A DNA stretch of 64,000 bases from JACOMY01 sp046233115 (GCA_046233115.1 JBJXHM010000002.1:62001-126000), one strand, 5' to 3'. Positions 34,718 to 43,100 are shown, numbered from the stretch's first letter. The notes: a model not told the origin generated them from the letters alone. Numbers and translations: made by a program.

Positions 34718-35133
34718 ACGTGATTGCTCAGCTCGAGCAGGAGCAGATGCAGAGCCTGCTGGCTCAGCGCGGCGTGCCGGAGTTCGCTCCGGGCGATACC
34801 CTGAAGGTGACGGTGAAGGTCGTGGAAGGCGAACGCGAGCGCCTGCAGGCCTTCGAGGGCGTGTGCATCGGGCGGCGCAACCGCGGCCTGAACTCCGCCT
34901 TCACCGTGCGCAAGATTTCCTACGGCGAGGGCGTCGAGCGCGTCTTCCCGCTCTATTCGCCCCGGATCGCCTCGATCGAGGTGGTGCGCCGCGGCGACGT
35001 GCGCCGGGCCAAGCTCTACTACCTGCGTGGCCGCACCGGTAAGGCCGCCCGCATCGCCGAGAAGATCGAGAGCAAGGACAAGATCGAGGCGCGGCGTCGG
35101 GCCCGGGCCGAGGCCAAGCAGGCCGAAGCCTAA
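34714..35133 (+). CDS. rplS: 50S ribosomal protein L19
   Basis: 139 aa. The L19 signature VKVVEGERERLQAFEGVCI, RRNRGLNSAFTVRKISYGEGVERVFPLYSP is intact. A Lys/Arg/Ala-rich C-terminal tail follows, a little longer than in E. coli (115 aa). ATG 34714 overlaps the trmD TGA. GGAGGTCGAGAG precedes the start. Confidence 0.97.
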   Translation: MNVIAQLEQEQMQSLLAQRGVPEFAPGDTLKVTVKVVEGERERLQAFEGVCIGRRNRGLNSAFTVRKISYGEGVERVFPLYSPRIASIEVVRRGDVRRAKLYYLRGRTGKAARIAEKIESKDKIEARRRARAEAKQAEA

Positions 35134-35286
35134 AGCCGGCACGCCCGGAGCCAGCCTGCGGGCAACGGCAACCGGGCAACGGCGGCCGGCTAACGGCGGT
35201 GTGACCCAAAAGGCCAAGCGGGCCGGGGGCTTGTCGTCTCCGGCCGAACGGGCCGCTGTGAGATGGCAAGGGAGGTAGGTTCCGAG

Positions 35287-36696
35287 ATGACGGCCGGCAG
35301 TCAGAAGACGCTCTTCGACAAGATTTGGGAGAGCCACCTGGTCAGGGTGTCCGAGGACGGAACCTGCCTCATCTACATCGACCGCCACCTGGTGCACGAG
35401 GTGACCAGCCCGCAGGCCTTCGAGGGTCTGCGCCAGAACGGCCGCAAGGTGCGCCGCCCCGACCTCACCCTGGCGGTGCCGGACCACAACGTGCCGACCA
35501 AGAACCGCGCCGCCGGCATCGAGGAGGCGCAGTCGCGCCTGCAGGTCGAGACCCTGCGCGCCAACTGCGCGGAATTCGGCGTGCCGCTGTTCGACATGGA
35601 CGACGTGCGCCAGGGCATCGTCCACATCATCGGTCCGGAGCAGGGCTTCACCCTGCCCGGCACCACCATCGTCTGCGGCGACAGCCACACCTCCACCCAC
35701 GGTGCCTTCGGGGCGCTGGCCTTCGGCATCGGCACCTCCGAGGTCGAGCACGTGCTGGCGACCCAGACCCTGCTGCAGCGCCCGGCCAAGAACCTGCGCA
35801 TCACCGTCGAGGGCGAGCTGCCGCTGGGCGTCACCGCCAAGGACATGATCCTCGCCATCATCGGCAAGATCGGCACCGCCGGCGGCACCGGCCACGTGAT
35901 CGAGTTCGCCGGCGACGCGGTCAAGGCGCTGTCGATGGAAGGCCGCATGACGGTCTGCAACATGTCGATCGAGGCCGGCGCCAGGGCCGGGCTGATCGCC
36001 CCGGACGAGACCACCTTCGACTACGTGAAGGGCCGCCCGATGGCGCCCAAGGGCGCGGCCTGGGAGCAGGCCGAGGCCTACTGGCGGACCCTGCCCTCCG
36101 ACCCCGGTGCGACCTACGACAAGGAAGTCACCCTGGCGGCCGCCGACATCGTCCCGCAGGTCACCTGGGGCACCAGCCCCGAGGACGTGCTGCCGGTCAC
36201 CGGCGCGGTGCCGAGCCCGGACCAGGCCCCGAGCGAGGCCAAGCGCCTGCGCATGATCGAGGCGCTGGACTACATGGGGCTGACCGCCGGCACGCCGCTG
36301 AACCAGATTACGGTGGACAAGGTCTTCATCGGCTCCTGCACCAACGGCCGGATCGAAGATCTGCGCGCGGTCGCCAAGGTGGCCGAGGGCCGCAAGGTCG
36401 CAGACGGCGTCTACGCCATGGTGGTTCCGGGCTCCGGCCTGGTGAAGGAGCAGGCCGAGAGCGAGGGTCTGGACCGCATCCTGGTCGAGGCCGGCTTCGA
36501 CTGGCGCGAGCCCGGCTGCTCCATGTGCCTGGCGATGAACGCCGACAAGCTGCAGCCCGGAGAGCGCTGCGCCTCGACCTCGAACCGCAACTTCGAGGGC
36601 CGCCAGGGCCCCGGCGGGCGCACCCATCTGATGAGCCCCGCGATGGCGGCGGCGGCGGCACTGACCGGGCGGATCACCGATATCCGCGAGCTTTGA
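35287..36696 (+). CDS. leuC: 3-Isopropylmalate dehydratase large subunit
   Basis: 469 aa aconitase-superfamily subunit for leucine biosynthesis. The 4Fe-4S ligands are Cys in FIGSCTNGRIEDL and the pair in GCSMCLAMN; TLFDKIWESHLV opens the protein. ATG 35287 was chosen over ATG 35263 because GGGAGG lies between them and the shorter form fits the family. It follows rplS by about 150 bp. The partner leuD lies beyond a small membrane-protein gene whose ATG overlaps the leuC stop. Confidence 0.96.
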   Translation: MTAGSQKTLFDKIWESHLVRVSEDGTCLIYIDRHLVHEVTSPQAFEGLRQNGRKVRRPDLTLAVPDHNVPTKNRAAGIEEAQSRLQVETLRANCAEFGVPLFDMDDVRQGIVHIIGPEQGFTLPGTTIVCGDSHTSTHGAFGALAFGIGTSEVEHVLATQTLLQRPAKNLRITVEGELPLGVTAKDMILAIIGKIGTAGGTGHVIEFAGDAVKALSMEGRMTVCNMSIEAGARAGLIAPDETTFDYVKGRPMAPKGAAWEQAEAYWRTLPSDPGATYDKEVTLAAADIVPQVTWGTSPEDVLPVTGAVPSPDQAPSEAKRLRMIEALDYMGLTAGTPLNQITVDKVFIGSCTNGRIEDLRAVAKVAEGRKVADGVYAMVVPGSGLVKEQAESEGLDRILVEAGFDWREPGCSMCLAMNADKLQPGERCASTSNRNFEGRQGPGGRTHLMSPAMAAAAALTGRITDIREL

Positions 36697-37094
36697 TGGC
36701 AGCCAGCGTCCAGCAAGCGCGTATCGCCGGCTTGCTGGGTGCCGGGGTGGTGGTGGCCTTTTTCCTGCCCTGGACGGCCACCCCCAGCGCCTGGACCGGG
36801 CTGGAGTTGGTGGCGGTCGCCATCGAACGGCACCAGGACGAGGGGGAAGCGATCCTGCTGATCCTCTACGGTGCCATCCCGGTGGCCGGGCTTTTGACCC
36901 TGGCAGCCGCGCTGCTGCGGCACGGGGTCCGCTTCTGCAGCGGGCTCTGCGGCGGGCTGGCGGTGGCCGGCATCGGGCTGTTGATGCTGGCCCGGGTGCA
37001 GGCCGAATCGGCGGCGGCGATCGGCATGGGGGCCTACGTGACCGGCGGACTGGCCTTGGCGCTGCTGGCCGTCGGGCTTAATCTGGTGCGATAA
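36696..37094 (+). CDS. Four-helix membrane protein between leuC and leuD
   Basis: 132 aa with four predicted transmembrane segments (about 9-25, 50-73, 80-99 and 108-130) and no cytoplasmic domain. The start overlaps the leuC stop (TGATG), implying translational coupling, and leuD begins 20 bp later. I do not recognise a family. Small membrane proteins at this spot recur in alphaproteobacterial leuC-leuD loci, but no role in leucine synthesis or export is shown. Confidence 0.75.
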   Translation: MAASVQQARIAGLLGAGVVVAFFLPWTATPSAWTGLELVAVAIERHQDEGEAILLILYGAIPVAGLLTLAAALLRHGVRFCSGLCGGLAVAGIGLLMLARVQAESAAAIGMGAYVTGGLALALLAVGLNLVR

Positions 37095-37114
37095 CGCGAG
37101 AGCGGAGGAACAAG

Positions 37115-37717
37115 ATGGACAAGTTCAGTAGCGTGACGGGGATTGCGGCCTCGCTCCCCCTGGCCAACATCGACACCGATATGATCATCCCGGCGCGCTA
37201 CCTGAAGACCATCAAGCGGACCGGCCTGGGCGAAGGGCTCTTCGCCAACCTGCGCTTCGACAAGGACGGCAAGCCCAACGACTTCGTGCTGAACAAGGCA
37301 CCCTACGACAAGGCCGAGATCCTGGTCGCCGGCCCCAACTTCGGCTGCGGCTCGTCGCGTGAGCATGCACCTTGGGCGCTGCTGGACGCCGGCATCAAGG
37401 TGGTCATCGCCAGCTCCATGGCCGACATCTTCTTCAACAACTGCTTCAAGAACGGCATCCTGCCGATCATCCTGCCGGAGGAGATCGTCGAGAAGCTGCA
37501 CGACGACGCCCGGCGCGGTGCCAACGCCCGCATCACCGTGGATCTGGAGAGCCAGACCATCACCGGTCCGGACGGCGGCAGCGTGCAGTTCGACATCGAC
37601 CCCTTCCGCAAGCACTGCCTGCTGAACGGCCTGGACGACATCGGACTCACCATGGAAGAGAGCCCGAAGATCGACGACTTCGAGTCCAAGCGCAAGCTGT
37701 CTCAGCCCTGGCTGTAG
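37115..37717 (+). CDS. leuD: 3-Isopropylmalate dehydratase small subunit
   Basis: 200 aa swivel-domain subunit that pairs with LeuC. PLANIDTDMIIPARYLK and NFGCGSSREHAPWAL are diagnostic. GCGGAGGAAC precedes ATG 37115. In many relatives leuB and asd follow. Here the sequence breaks within about 45 bp into an unrelated truncated gene, so the leu locus was probably cut at this point. Confidence 0.96.
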   Translation: MDKFSSVTGIAASLPLANIDTDMIIPARYLKTIKRTGLGEGLFANLRFDKDGKPNDFVLNKAPYDKAEILVAGPNFGCGSSREHAPWALLDAGIKVVIASSMADIFFNNCFKNGILPIILPEEIVEKLHDDARRGANARITVDLESQTITGPDGGSVQFDIDPFRKHCLLNGLDDIGLTMEESPKIDDFESKRKLSQPWL

Positions 37718-37759
37718 CGCCTCTCCCCTTCCCCGGACCCAGAGCACTCTCGTCTCTAT

Positions 37760-37885
37760 TAGGCCGGCATCCACCACGGCGACGTTCATCTTGAGACCGG
37801 CGTCCTCGGCCCAGCTCGCGGCCGCCTCCACGGCGGCCGCCGCTGCTTGCCAGTGCACCACGTCTTGTGCGGCAACGATTGTCAT
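37760..37885 (-). pseudogene. 5' fragment of a GlcG/HbpS (DUF336) gene
   Basis: From ATG 37885 the frame reads MTIVAAQDVVHWQ, then WAEDAGLKMNVAVVDAG, which is the start of the GlcG/HbpS family ending at its conserved VAVVDAGG. Similarity then stops abruptly near 37758 and the frame runs into the leuD 3' flank. Family members are about 135-150 aa, so two-thirds is missing. It lies 4 bp after the catechol dioxygenase stop, in the position GlcG/HbpS genes often occupy in aromatic meta-cleavage operons. Confidence 0.7.
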
Positions 37886-37889
37886 GGCG

Positions 37890-38840
37890 TCACGTGAAGA
37901 CCGAGAGGAAGGCTTCGTCCAGCTTGCGGTCGTGGTAGAAGATCCCGGGACCCAGCATCTCGTCGTACCAGGTGATGATCGGCTTGTCGGGGTAGTAGAT
38001 GTAGCCGCCCGAGAAGACCTCGTTGCGATTGCCCGAGGGATCGAAGAAGTAGATCGTCTCGCCCCGCGTGATACCGTGCCGGGTCGGCCCGATGTCGATC
38101 GAGGTCTTGGTGCGCGAGAGGATATCACCGGCGCGCAGCACGCTCTCCCAGCTTCCCAGCACGAAGGAGGCGTGATGGATCTTTCCCTTCACCGGCTGGC
38201 GGATGAAGGCCACGTCGTGCGCCTTGTTCGAGCAGGTGAGGAAGGCGCCGATCAGGAAGCTCTTGTCGGCAGCCGTCACCACCTTCTCGGCAATACTGAA
38301 CCCGAGGACCTTGGTGAAGAGCTCGAGTGTCCCATCGAGGTCGTCGCCGTAGAGCAGGCAGTGGTCGAAACGTGACGGCGAAATCCCCTTCAGCCCTTCC
38401 GGCCAGGGATCGGGATTGATGTCAGGCCCGTCGGTCCCGCAGTTGTTCCCGATCTGGGTCTTCTCGGCATAGAGCTCCATGACGTGCCCGGTCGGGATGG
38501 TGAAGCGGAAGCGCTCGCCGGTCTCGGGATGCTCGCCGGCCGGAACCCAGCTCAGGTTTTCGCAGAGCTCTGACGCCTCGATGTCGCCAGCCAGCTTCTT
38601 CAAGGTCGCCGGCGAATCCACCTTCCAGCCCATGTAGTCCAGGCCGGCCTCGTCGGCCTCGCGCAGCACGACGCTGTGATGGTCGTGTTCGTCCCAGGCC
38701 TTGAGGAAAACGCGCTTGTTTTCCTCATCACGGGCCACTTCCTGAAGCCCCAGGACGTCCCTGTAGTGCTTCATCGCCGGCTCTAGCTCGAGCACCCGCA
38801 AGGCGACATGCCCTGGGCGCAATACACCCGTCAGTGCCAT
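37890..38840 (-). CDS. Catechol 2,3-dioxygenase (extradiol, type I)
   Basis: 316 aa, two vicinal-oxygen-chelate domains. The Fe(II) ligands are His in FDHCLLYG, His in IHHASFVLG and Glu in NEVFSGG. GPTRHGITRGETIYFFDPSGN is the usual C-terminal signature. It cleaves catechol to 2-hydroxymuconate semialdehyde. No hydrolase, dehydrogenase or ferredoxin of a meta pathway is nearby, so the gene looks like an orphan piece of such an operon. ATG 38840 (MALTGVLRPGHVALRVLEL) was preferred over an extended start. The 38841-39127 upstream gap is AT-rich and shows no gene. Confidence 0.9.
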   Translation of the reverse strand: MALTGVLRPGHVALRVLELEPAMKHYRDVLGLQEVARDEENKRVFLKAWDEHDHHSVVLREADEAGLDYMGWKVDSPATLKKLAGDIEASELCENLSWVPAGEHPETGERFRFTIPTGHVMELYAEKTQIGNNCGTDGPDINPDPWPEGLKGISPSRFDHCLLYGDDLDGTLELFTKVLGFSIAEKVVTAADKSFLIGAFLTCSNKAHDVAFIRQPVKGKIHHASFVLGSWESVLRAGDILSRTKTSIDIGPTRHGITRGETIYFFDPSGNRNEVFSGGYIYYPDKPIITWYDEMLGPGIFYHDRKLDEAFLSVFT

Positions 38841-39127
38841 TAGCGTTTCCTTTTCGGTTTGTCTGTCTGAGGCACCTTTATTCTGAGTTGTATTTATTGA
38901 AACCCCGAAGTTAACCTGGATTCCCCATGTGGACGTCACCTCGTGAGGAAGATATTACTTGAGGCATGGTTCCAGCGCAACCAGCGCACCCGTAGGCATC
39001 GGAGAAATGGCGGGTTGGCGAGGTCGTGGCATATGTCCGCCCAATCCGAGGTTGGAGGGGGCAAACGCGCTGTTTCCAGACGCACTGGCCCTGTGATCGG
39101 AAGCATTGTGAGTTAGCCTGGGCGCAG

Positions 39128-39589
39128 TCATGTCAGCGCTGGCCGTGGTCGCAGGCGGTCGATCCAGGTTCCAGACAGATCAGCCAGCGCGGCGAGATTG
39201 GCGCCGGCCGTCAGCCATTGCGTCTCGAAGCGCCCCATCTGGCTCGATGACGCAGCCCCCCGATCCATCGCCTTGCCGCCGACAATCCAACGCATCGCTG
39301 GATCGCGAGACAGGCGCTCGGCGTCGTTGACATCCTCGTACCCGGCCAAACGCCCGAGCACCGATTGCCGGAGCATCCCAGCGATGGCGTGCCAGCCGTT
39401 CCTGCCACGACGACCGTCCTCCAGCACAGTGGCCGCCGCTTCCGTCAGGCCGAGGGTATCGTCAAGTTCCCGATAGGCGATCAGCCCTCCGTCAAAGGTC
39501 ACCTTCGATCCATGGAACTCCAGCTTCAAGCGGCGATCGAAATCCACCTGTAGAGGCCCGTCTAACGATTCCCCCACCGGGTCCACCAA
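39128..39589 (-). mobile_element. IS1380-family transposase remnant (N-terminal third)
   Basis: About 150 codons matching the N-terminal part of IS1380-type transposases: LEFHGSKVTFDGGLIAYREL, LGRLAGYEDVNDAERLSRDP, then MGRFETQW and NLAALADLSGTWIDR. The frame ends at 39128 just where the first catalytic DDE region should start. Full proteins exceed 400 aa, so this cannot transpose. No clear terminal inverted repeats are seen. It flanks the catechol dioxygenase on its upstream side. Confidence 0.8.
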
Positions 39590-39767
39590 AACAGAAGCCG
39601 CTTTTGCAGACCAGGCTTTGTGCGGTTTCGATCACACCTCCTTGTGCTATAACCCGACGAAACGACTTTGCCGTTTCACGAACGGACCGGTTCCGCCGCC
39701 ACCGAAGCGCTCCACCACGACGAGAGCGCAGCGCCGGAGCCGAAGCAAGAGCGGGGAGAAGAGCGCA

Positions 39768-40421
39768 ATGCAAGGTGGGGTTTCGGCCGACCGGCCGTCG
39801 CCGTTCCTGGCGACCGAGGTCGCCCACTTGTTTCCGACCTGTGTATGGCTGCACCGCCTCTCGGGGGCTGCAGAGCTGAACCGGCGGCTGCAGGCGGCCC
39901 TGACTCCGCTCCGGGCGGAGCCCTCGCGTGCCAAGGGCGCAGGCACCTGGCAGAGCAGGGGCGACCTGCACCGACAACCTGGGTTCGAAGCGCTGGCAAA
40001 GGCCGCCCTGACCGCAGGCCGCGGGGTCTGTTCCTTCCTCAGATGGCGCTACGAGGGACTGGAGATCACCAATCTCTGGGCCAACGTCAATTTCGACGAC
40101 TACGGCCACCACTATCACCATCACCCCAACAACCATCTCTCCGGCGTCTACTACCTGGAAGCCGCCCCCGGCGCCGGCGACATCCTGTTCTACGATCCGC
40201 GGCCCCAGGCGCACGTGATGGAGCCCGATGTGGAGGCCTTCACGCCGGCCACCTCGGGCAAGCACCGCTACACCGCCGAACCGGGCCTGATGTTGCTCTT
40301 CCCCTCCTGGCTGGAGCACTCGGTCGAGCCGAACCAGAGCGGCCGGGAGCGGATTTCGCTCGCCTTCAACCTGACCTTGCGCGGCCGGATCGGCCGGGAA
40401 TCCGGCGAGGTGATCCTGTAG
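39768..40421 (+). CDS. TIGR02466-type putative 2OG-Fe(II) oxygenase
   Basis: 217 aa. The opening LFPTCVWLHRLSGAAELN and the central ITNLWANVNFDDYGHHYHHH-PNNHLSGVYYLEAAPGAGD-FYDPRP block match the TIGR02466 family, a cupin-like 2-oxoglutarate oxygenase family. A C-terminal PGLMLLFPSWLEHSVEPN supplies the distal His. No substrate is known. ATG 39768 follows GGGGAG and begins where family similarity starts; earlier in-frame sequence is Arg/Ser-rich non-conserved DNA. Confidence 0.78.
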   Translation: MQGGVSADRPSPFLATEVAHLFPTCVWLHRLSGAAELNRRLQAALTPLRAEPSRAKGAGTWQSRGDLHRQPGFEALAKAALTAGRGVCSFLRWRYEGLEITNLWANVNFDDYGHHYHHHPNNHLSGVYYLEAAPGAGDILFYDPRPQAHVMEPDVEAFTPATSGKHRYTAEPGLMLLFPSWLEHSVEPNQSGRERISLAFNLTLRGRIGRESGEVIL

Positions 40422-40539
40422 CGATCACGGAGCGGCGCAAACTTCTCTGTTGTTGTGGCGCGGCCGGCGCGGCATTGTGTGGCCCTTGCCAGACAGCCTC
40501 ACGCAAGGTTCCTAGGAGAAGAAGGGGGAAACCGGTCCA

Positions 40540-41355
40540 ATGCGCGCTTGCCTCGCACTGTTGCCTTTCGACGACCAGCAGCTTTCCGTCCTGCACTATG
40601 CAGCCGAGGTCGCGCCCAAGCTGGATCTCAAGGTCTCCGGGCTGCTGGTGCCGCCGTCGCAGGAGATTCCGGCCTATCTCTTCGACCATGCCGGCCTGGG
40701 CGTACCGCATATCCCGGCGCGCGACGAGACTGCCGACGAGACCCTGCGCGACAGCGTGCTCAAGGCCTGGCAGGACACCCGGGCGACCACGCCCGGCTTC
40801 ATGGACTGCGAGATCCTGGACAGCGTGAACGAGGAGCGCGCCAATGCCATCGGCCGCTGCAGCGACCTGGTCCTGGCGCTGCGCCCCGGCACCCTGGCTT
40901 CGCCCGGCTATGACCTGATGGTGCGGGCGGCGATCATGGAGGGCGGCGCGCCGGTGGCGGTGCTGCCGCCGGGCCTGCGCTCGCAGTCCTGGAAGAAAGC
41001 CATGGTGGTCTGGAACGGCACCCTGCAGTCCTCCCGCGCGATGCGCGGCTCCCTGGGGCTGCTGAAAGCCTTCGAGGAGGTGATCGTGCTGCGCACCCGC
41101 GAGTCGGCCGGTGACCTCGCCGGCAGCTATCTCGCCACCCACGGTATCGATGCCACGGTCATCGACCTCACGGCCAAGTTCAGCTCCGCCCGCGACCGCG
41201 GCCGGCGCATCGTCGAGGCCACCAAGGAGCACAACGTCGACCTGGCGATCATGGGCGCCTACAGCGAAGGCCGGGTCGGCCGCTACCTGGGCTTCGGTGG
41301 CGCCACCGAGAAGGTCATGACCGCTTCGACCGTGCCAGTGATCTTCGCCCGCTGA
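40540..41355 (+). CDS. Universal stress protein, tandem UspA-like
   Basis: 271 aa in two Usp-like halves. The first is degenerate; the second ends in the ATP-type motif GAYSEGRVGRYLGFGGATEKV followed by STVPVIFAR (canonical G-2x-G-9x-G-S/T). Probably a cytoplasmic nucleotide-binding stress protein. AGGAGAAGAAGGGG lies upstream. The stop codon sits in a perfect 14-bp tandem duplication, so the duplication lies mostly outside the coding frame. Confidence 0.85.
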   Translation: MRACLALLPFDDQQLSVLHYAAEVAPKLDLKVSGLLVPPSQEIPAYLFDHAGLGVPHIPARDETADETLRDSVLKAWQDTRATTPGFMDCEILDSVNEERANAIGRCSDLVLALRPGTLASPGYDLMVRAAIMEGGAPVAVLPPGLRSQSWKKAMVVWNGTLQSSRAMRGSLGLLKAFEEVIVLRTRESAGDLAGSYLATHGIDATVIDLTAKFSSARDRGRRIVEATKEHNVDLAIMGAYSEGRVGRYLGFGGATEKVMTASTVPVIFAR

Positions 41356-41368
41356 TCTTCGCCCGCTG
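41341..41368 (+). repeat. 14-bp tandem duplication across the stress-protein stop
   Basis: ATCTTCGCCCGCTG occurs twice head to tail (41341-41354 and 41355-41368). The first copy encodes the final IFAR and most of the stop; the second is non-coding. It looks like recent replication slippage. Confidence 0.85.
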
Positions 41369-41379
41369 ATCGCTGCTTC

Positions 41380-42642
41380 ATGCTCGACGTCATCGTGATC
41401 GGGGCCGGCATGGCCGGCCTCTCGGCGACCCGTTTTCTGCGCGATGCCGGCTATCGGGTGGTCTGCCTGGAGGCGCGTGACCGGCTGGGCGGCCGCGCGC
41501 ACAGCGTGACCCTGGCGAACGGCGCTCGCATCGACCGCGGCTGCGCCTGGCTGCACTCGGCCGATAAAAACCCGCTGGTCGCCGTCGCCCGGCGCCTGGG
41601 CTTCCATGTCGACGAGTACAACAGCCGCTATTCCGAGCCCTGGGCGAGGACGTACCTGGGCGACGAACGCTACGAGGCATGGCGCAAGGACCGGGACGCG
41701 ATCTGGGATGCCATCCCCGATGCCAAGGCCTGGGAGGAGGACCGCCCGCTCTCCAGCCACTACCCGGAAGGCACCTCCTGGAAGCCGATTCTGGATGCCG
41801 TCTTCACCTATATCTGGGGGGTGAACCCCTCGGAGATCTCGGCCAAGTCTGCCGCCCTGGACGGCGACACCGGGGTCAACTGGCGCCTGCCGATGGGTTA
41901 CGGCAGCGTTGTCGCGCGCTTCGGCGAAGGCCTGCCGGTGATCACCGAGGCCCCGGCCGCACGCATCGCGCTGACCCGCGACGGCGTCAGGGTCGAGAGC
42001 GCCAAGGGTGTCCTGGAGGCTCGCGCCGCGGTCATCGCGGTGCCAGTCGGGGTGCTGCAGGCCGGCGTGATCGCCTTCGATCCGCTGCTACCGGAGCGCA
42101 AGGCCTGGGCGCTGGAGGGCCTGGCGATGGGCTCCAACAACAAGGTGCACCTGGCGGTCACCGGCACGCCACCCTGGGAGGGTAGCGACTTTCACGCCTT
42201 CTTCCGCACCGACAGCGAGGAGACCGCGACCTATCAGTTCCAGGCCTTCGGCGAGCCGGTGGTGGAGGGCTACTTCGGCGGCACCACCTCGCGCGAGCTG
42301 GCCAAGGCCGGTCCCGACGCGCAGGGCGCCTTCGCCATCGACGAGATCGCCTCGCACTTCGGCAATGGGGTCAGGCGGAACCTGAGTTTCCTGCACGCCA
42401 CTGCCTGGGATCTCGATCCCTGGTCGCTCGGCGGCTACAGCTATGCCCGGGTCGGCTACGCGGCAGCGCGCGAGGCGCTGGCCGAGCCGCTGGAAGGCCG
42501 TCTCTTCTTTGCCGGAGAGGCAAGCGATCCGACCTACGCCGCCACCTGCCACGGCGCCTACCTCACCGGCGCGCGTGCCGCAGCGGAGATCGGGGCGGCT
42601 CTAGAGCAGGATGACGTCAAATCGAAACGATTTGCCGTCTGA
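41380..42642 (+). CDS. Flavin amine oxidase (FAD-dependent)
   Basis: 420 aa. The N-terminal FAD motif VIVIGAGMAGLSATRFL is followed by LEARDRLGGRAHSV; the C-terminal FAD motif is RLFFAGEASDPTYAATCHGA. It belongs to the monoamine/polyamine oxidase family and shows no signal peptide. The last 13 or so residues (LEQDDVKSKRFAV) and the stop codon are encoded by a dispersed palindromic repeat that begins at 42602, so the native C-terminus has been replaced or extended. The start is 11 bp after the tandem repeat. Confidence 0.87.
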   Translation: MLDVIVIGAGMAGLSATRFLRDAGYRVVCLEARDRLGGRAHSVTLANGARIDRGCAWLHSADKNPLVAVARRLGFHVDEYNSRYSEPWARTYLGDERYEAWRKDRDAIWDAIPDAKAWEEDRPLSSHYPEGTSWKPILDAVFTYIWGVNPSEISAKSAALDGDTGVNWRLPMGYGSVVARFGEGLPVITEAPAARIALTRDGVRVESAKGVLEARAAVIAVPVGVLQAGVIAFDPLLPERKAWALEGLAMGSNNKVHLAVTGTPPWEGSDFHAFFRTDSEETATYQFQAFGEPVVEGYFGGTTSRELAKAGPDAQGAFAIDEIASHFGNGVRRNLSFLHATAWDLDPWSLGGYSYARVGYAAAREALAEPLEGRLFFAGEASDPTYAATCHGAYLTGARAAAEIGAALEQDDVKSKRFAV

Positions 42643-42717
42643 ATCCCGCTCTACAACTTTGAAAGATAGAGCAGATTCACGCGATCAGGTGAGTCCACCC
42701 AATCGCGATCTGCTCTA
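42602..42717. repeat. Paired dispersed palindromes (TAGAGC family)
   Basis: Two imperfect palindromes in tandem: 42602-42653, starting TAGAGCAGGATGACGTCAAA and ending GCTCTA, and 42667-42717, starting TAGAGCAGATTCACGCGATC and ending GATCTGCTCTA. A 13-bp spacer separates them. This is a familiar alphaproteobacterial dispersed repeat type, different from the CTTGACC family elsewhere in the window. The first unit supplies the stop of the amine oxidase. Confidence 0.8.
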
Positions 42718-42830
42718 GGCCGCTAGCTCTCTGTCTTTTTGCGGCCGGGCCTGTCCAAACCGTCTTCTACCGTTCGGGTAAGAGAGCGGGACGTCACGTC
42801 TCGTCGACATGACGTCGTCCTCTTCACGCC

Positions 42831-42977
42831 TCAGCCGCGCTTGCGGGTGTCCTTGGCCTGGCGACGCAGGAGTTCCATCTCCGTGTTGGCGGATTGGGCC
42901 TTGTGCATCGCGGGACCGAACACGAGGCTGTAGGCCTCGGCCTGGGCGGTCATGGCGTTGACAAGAAAATTTAACAT
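42831..42977 (-). CDS. 48-aa small protein, divergent from LysR
   Basis: The frame reads MLNFLVNAMTAQAEAYSLVF, then PAMHKAQSANTEMELLRR and ends QAKDTRKRG. AAAGGAAAGAGAA precedes ATG 42977 closely. The sequence is amphipathic and probably a single helix with a basic tail. Codon bias is GC-rich after the first few codons, as expected for a native gene. It diverges from the LysR gene at 43101 across 123 bp holding a nested palindrome. Family unknown; a phasin-like or LysR-controlled small helical protein are guesses. Below usual gene-finder length limits. Confidence 0.6.
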   Translation of the reverse strand: MLNFLVNAMTAQAEAYSLVFGPAMHKAQSANTEMELLRRQAKDTRKRG

Positions 42978-43024
42978 TTCTCTTTCCTTTCATCGCGCCT
43001 CAGCTTGTCGCGGGCGCCTCTGAT

Positions 43025-43056
43025 GTCCAAAATATGGGGCGTTACGCCCGTTGGAC
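43025..43056. promoter_or_regulatory. Nested palindrome, candidate LysR operator
   Basis: GTCCAA (43025-43030) with TTGGAC (43051-43056) encloses a second perfect palindrome, GGGCG-TTA-CGCCC (43037-43049). It lies midway between the starts of the 48-codon gene and the LysR gene, as expected for an autoregulated divergent promoter. Confidence 0.55.
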
Positions 43057-43100
43057 AAACGAGATCTCTCGCCAGGATTGATTAGGAAAATTGATAAATC

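Noticed and set aside
42715..42993. 92-codon leftward frame over the 48-aa gene
   Set aside because: It runs through repeat DNA with an Arg-rich sequence; the alternative 48-codon frame has the better ribosome site and a coherent helical sequence.
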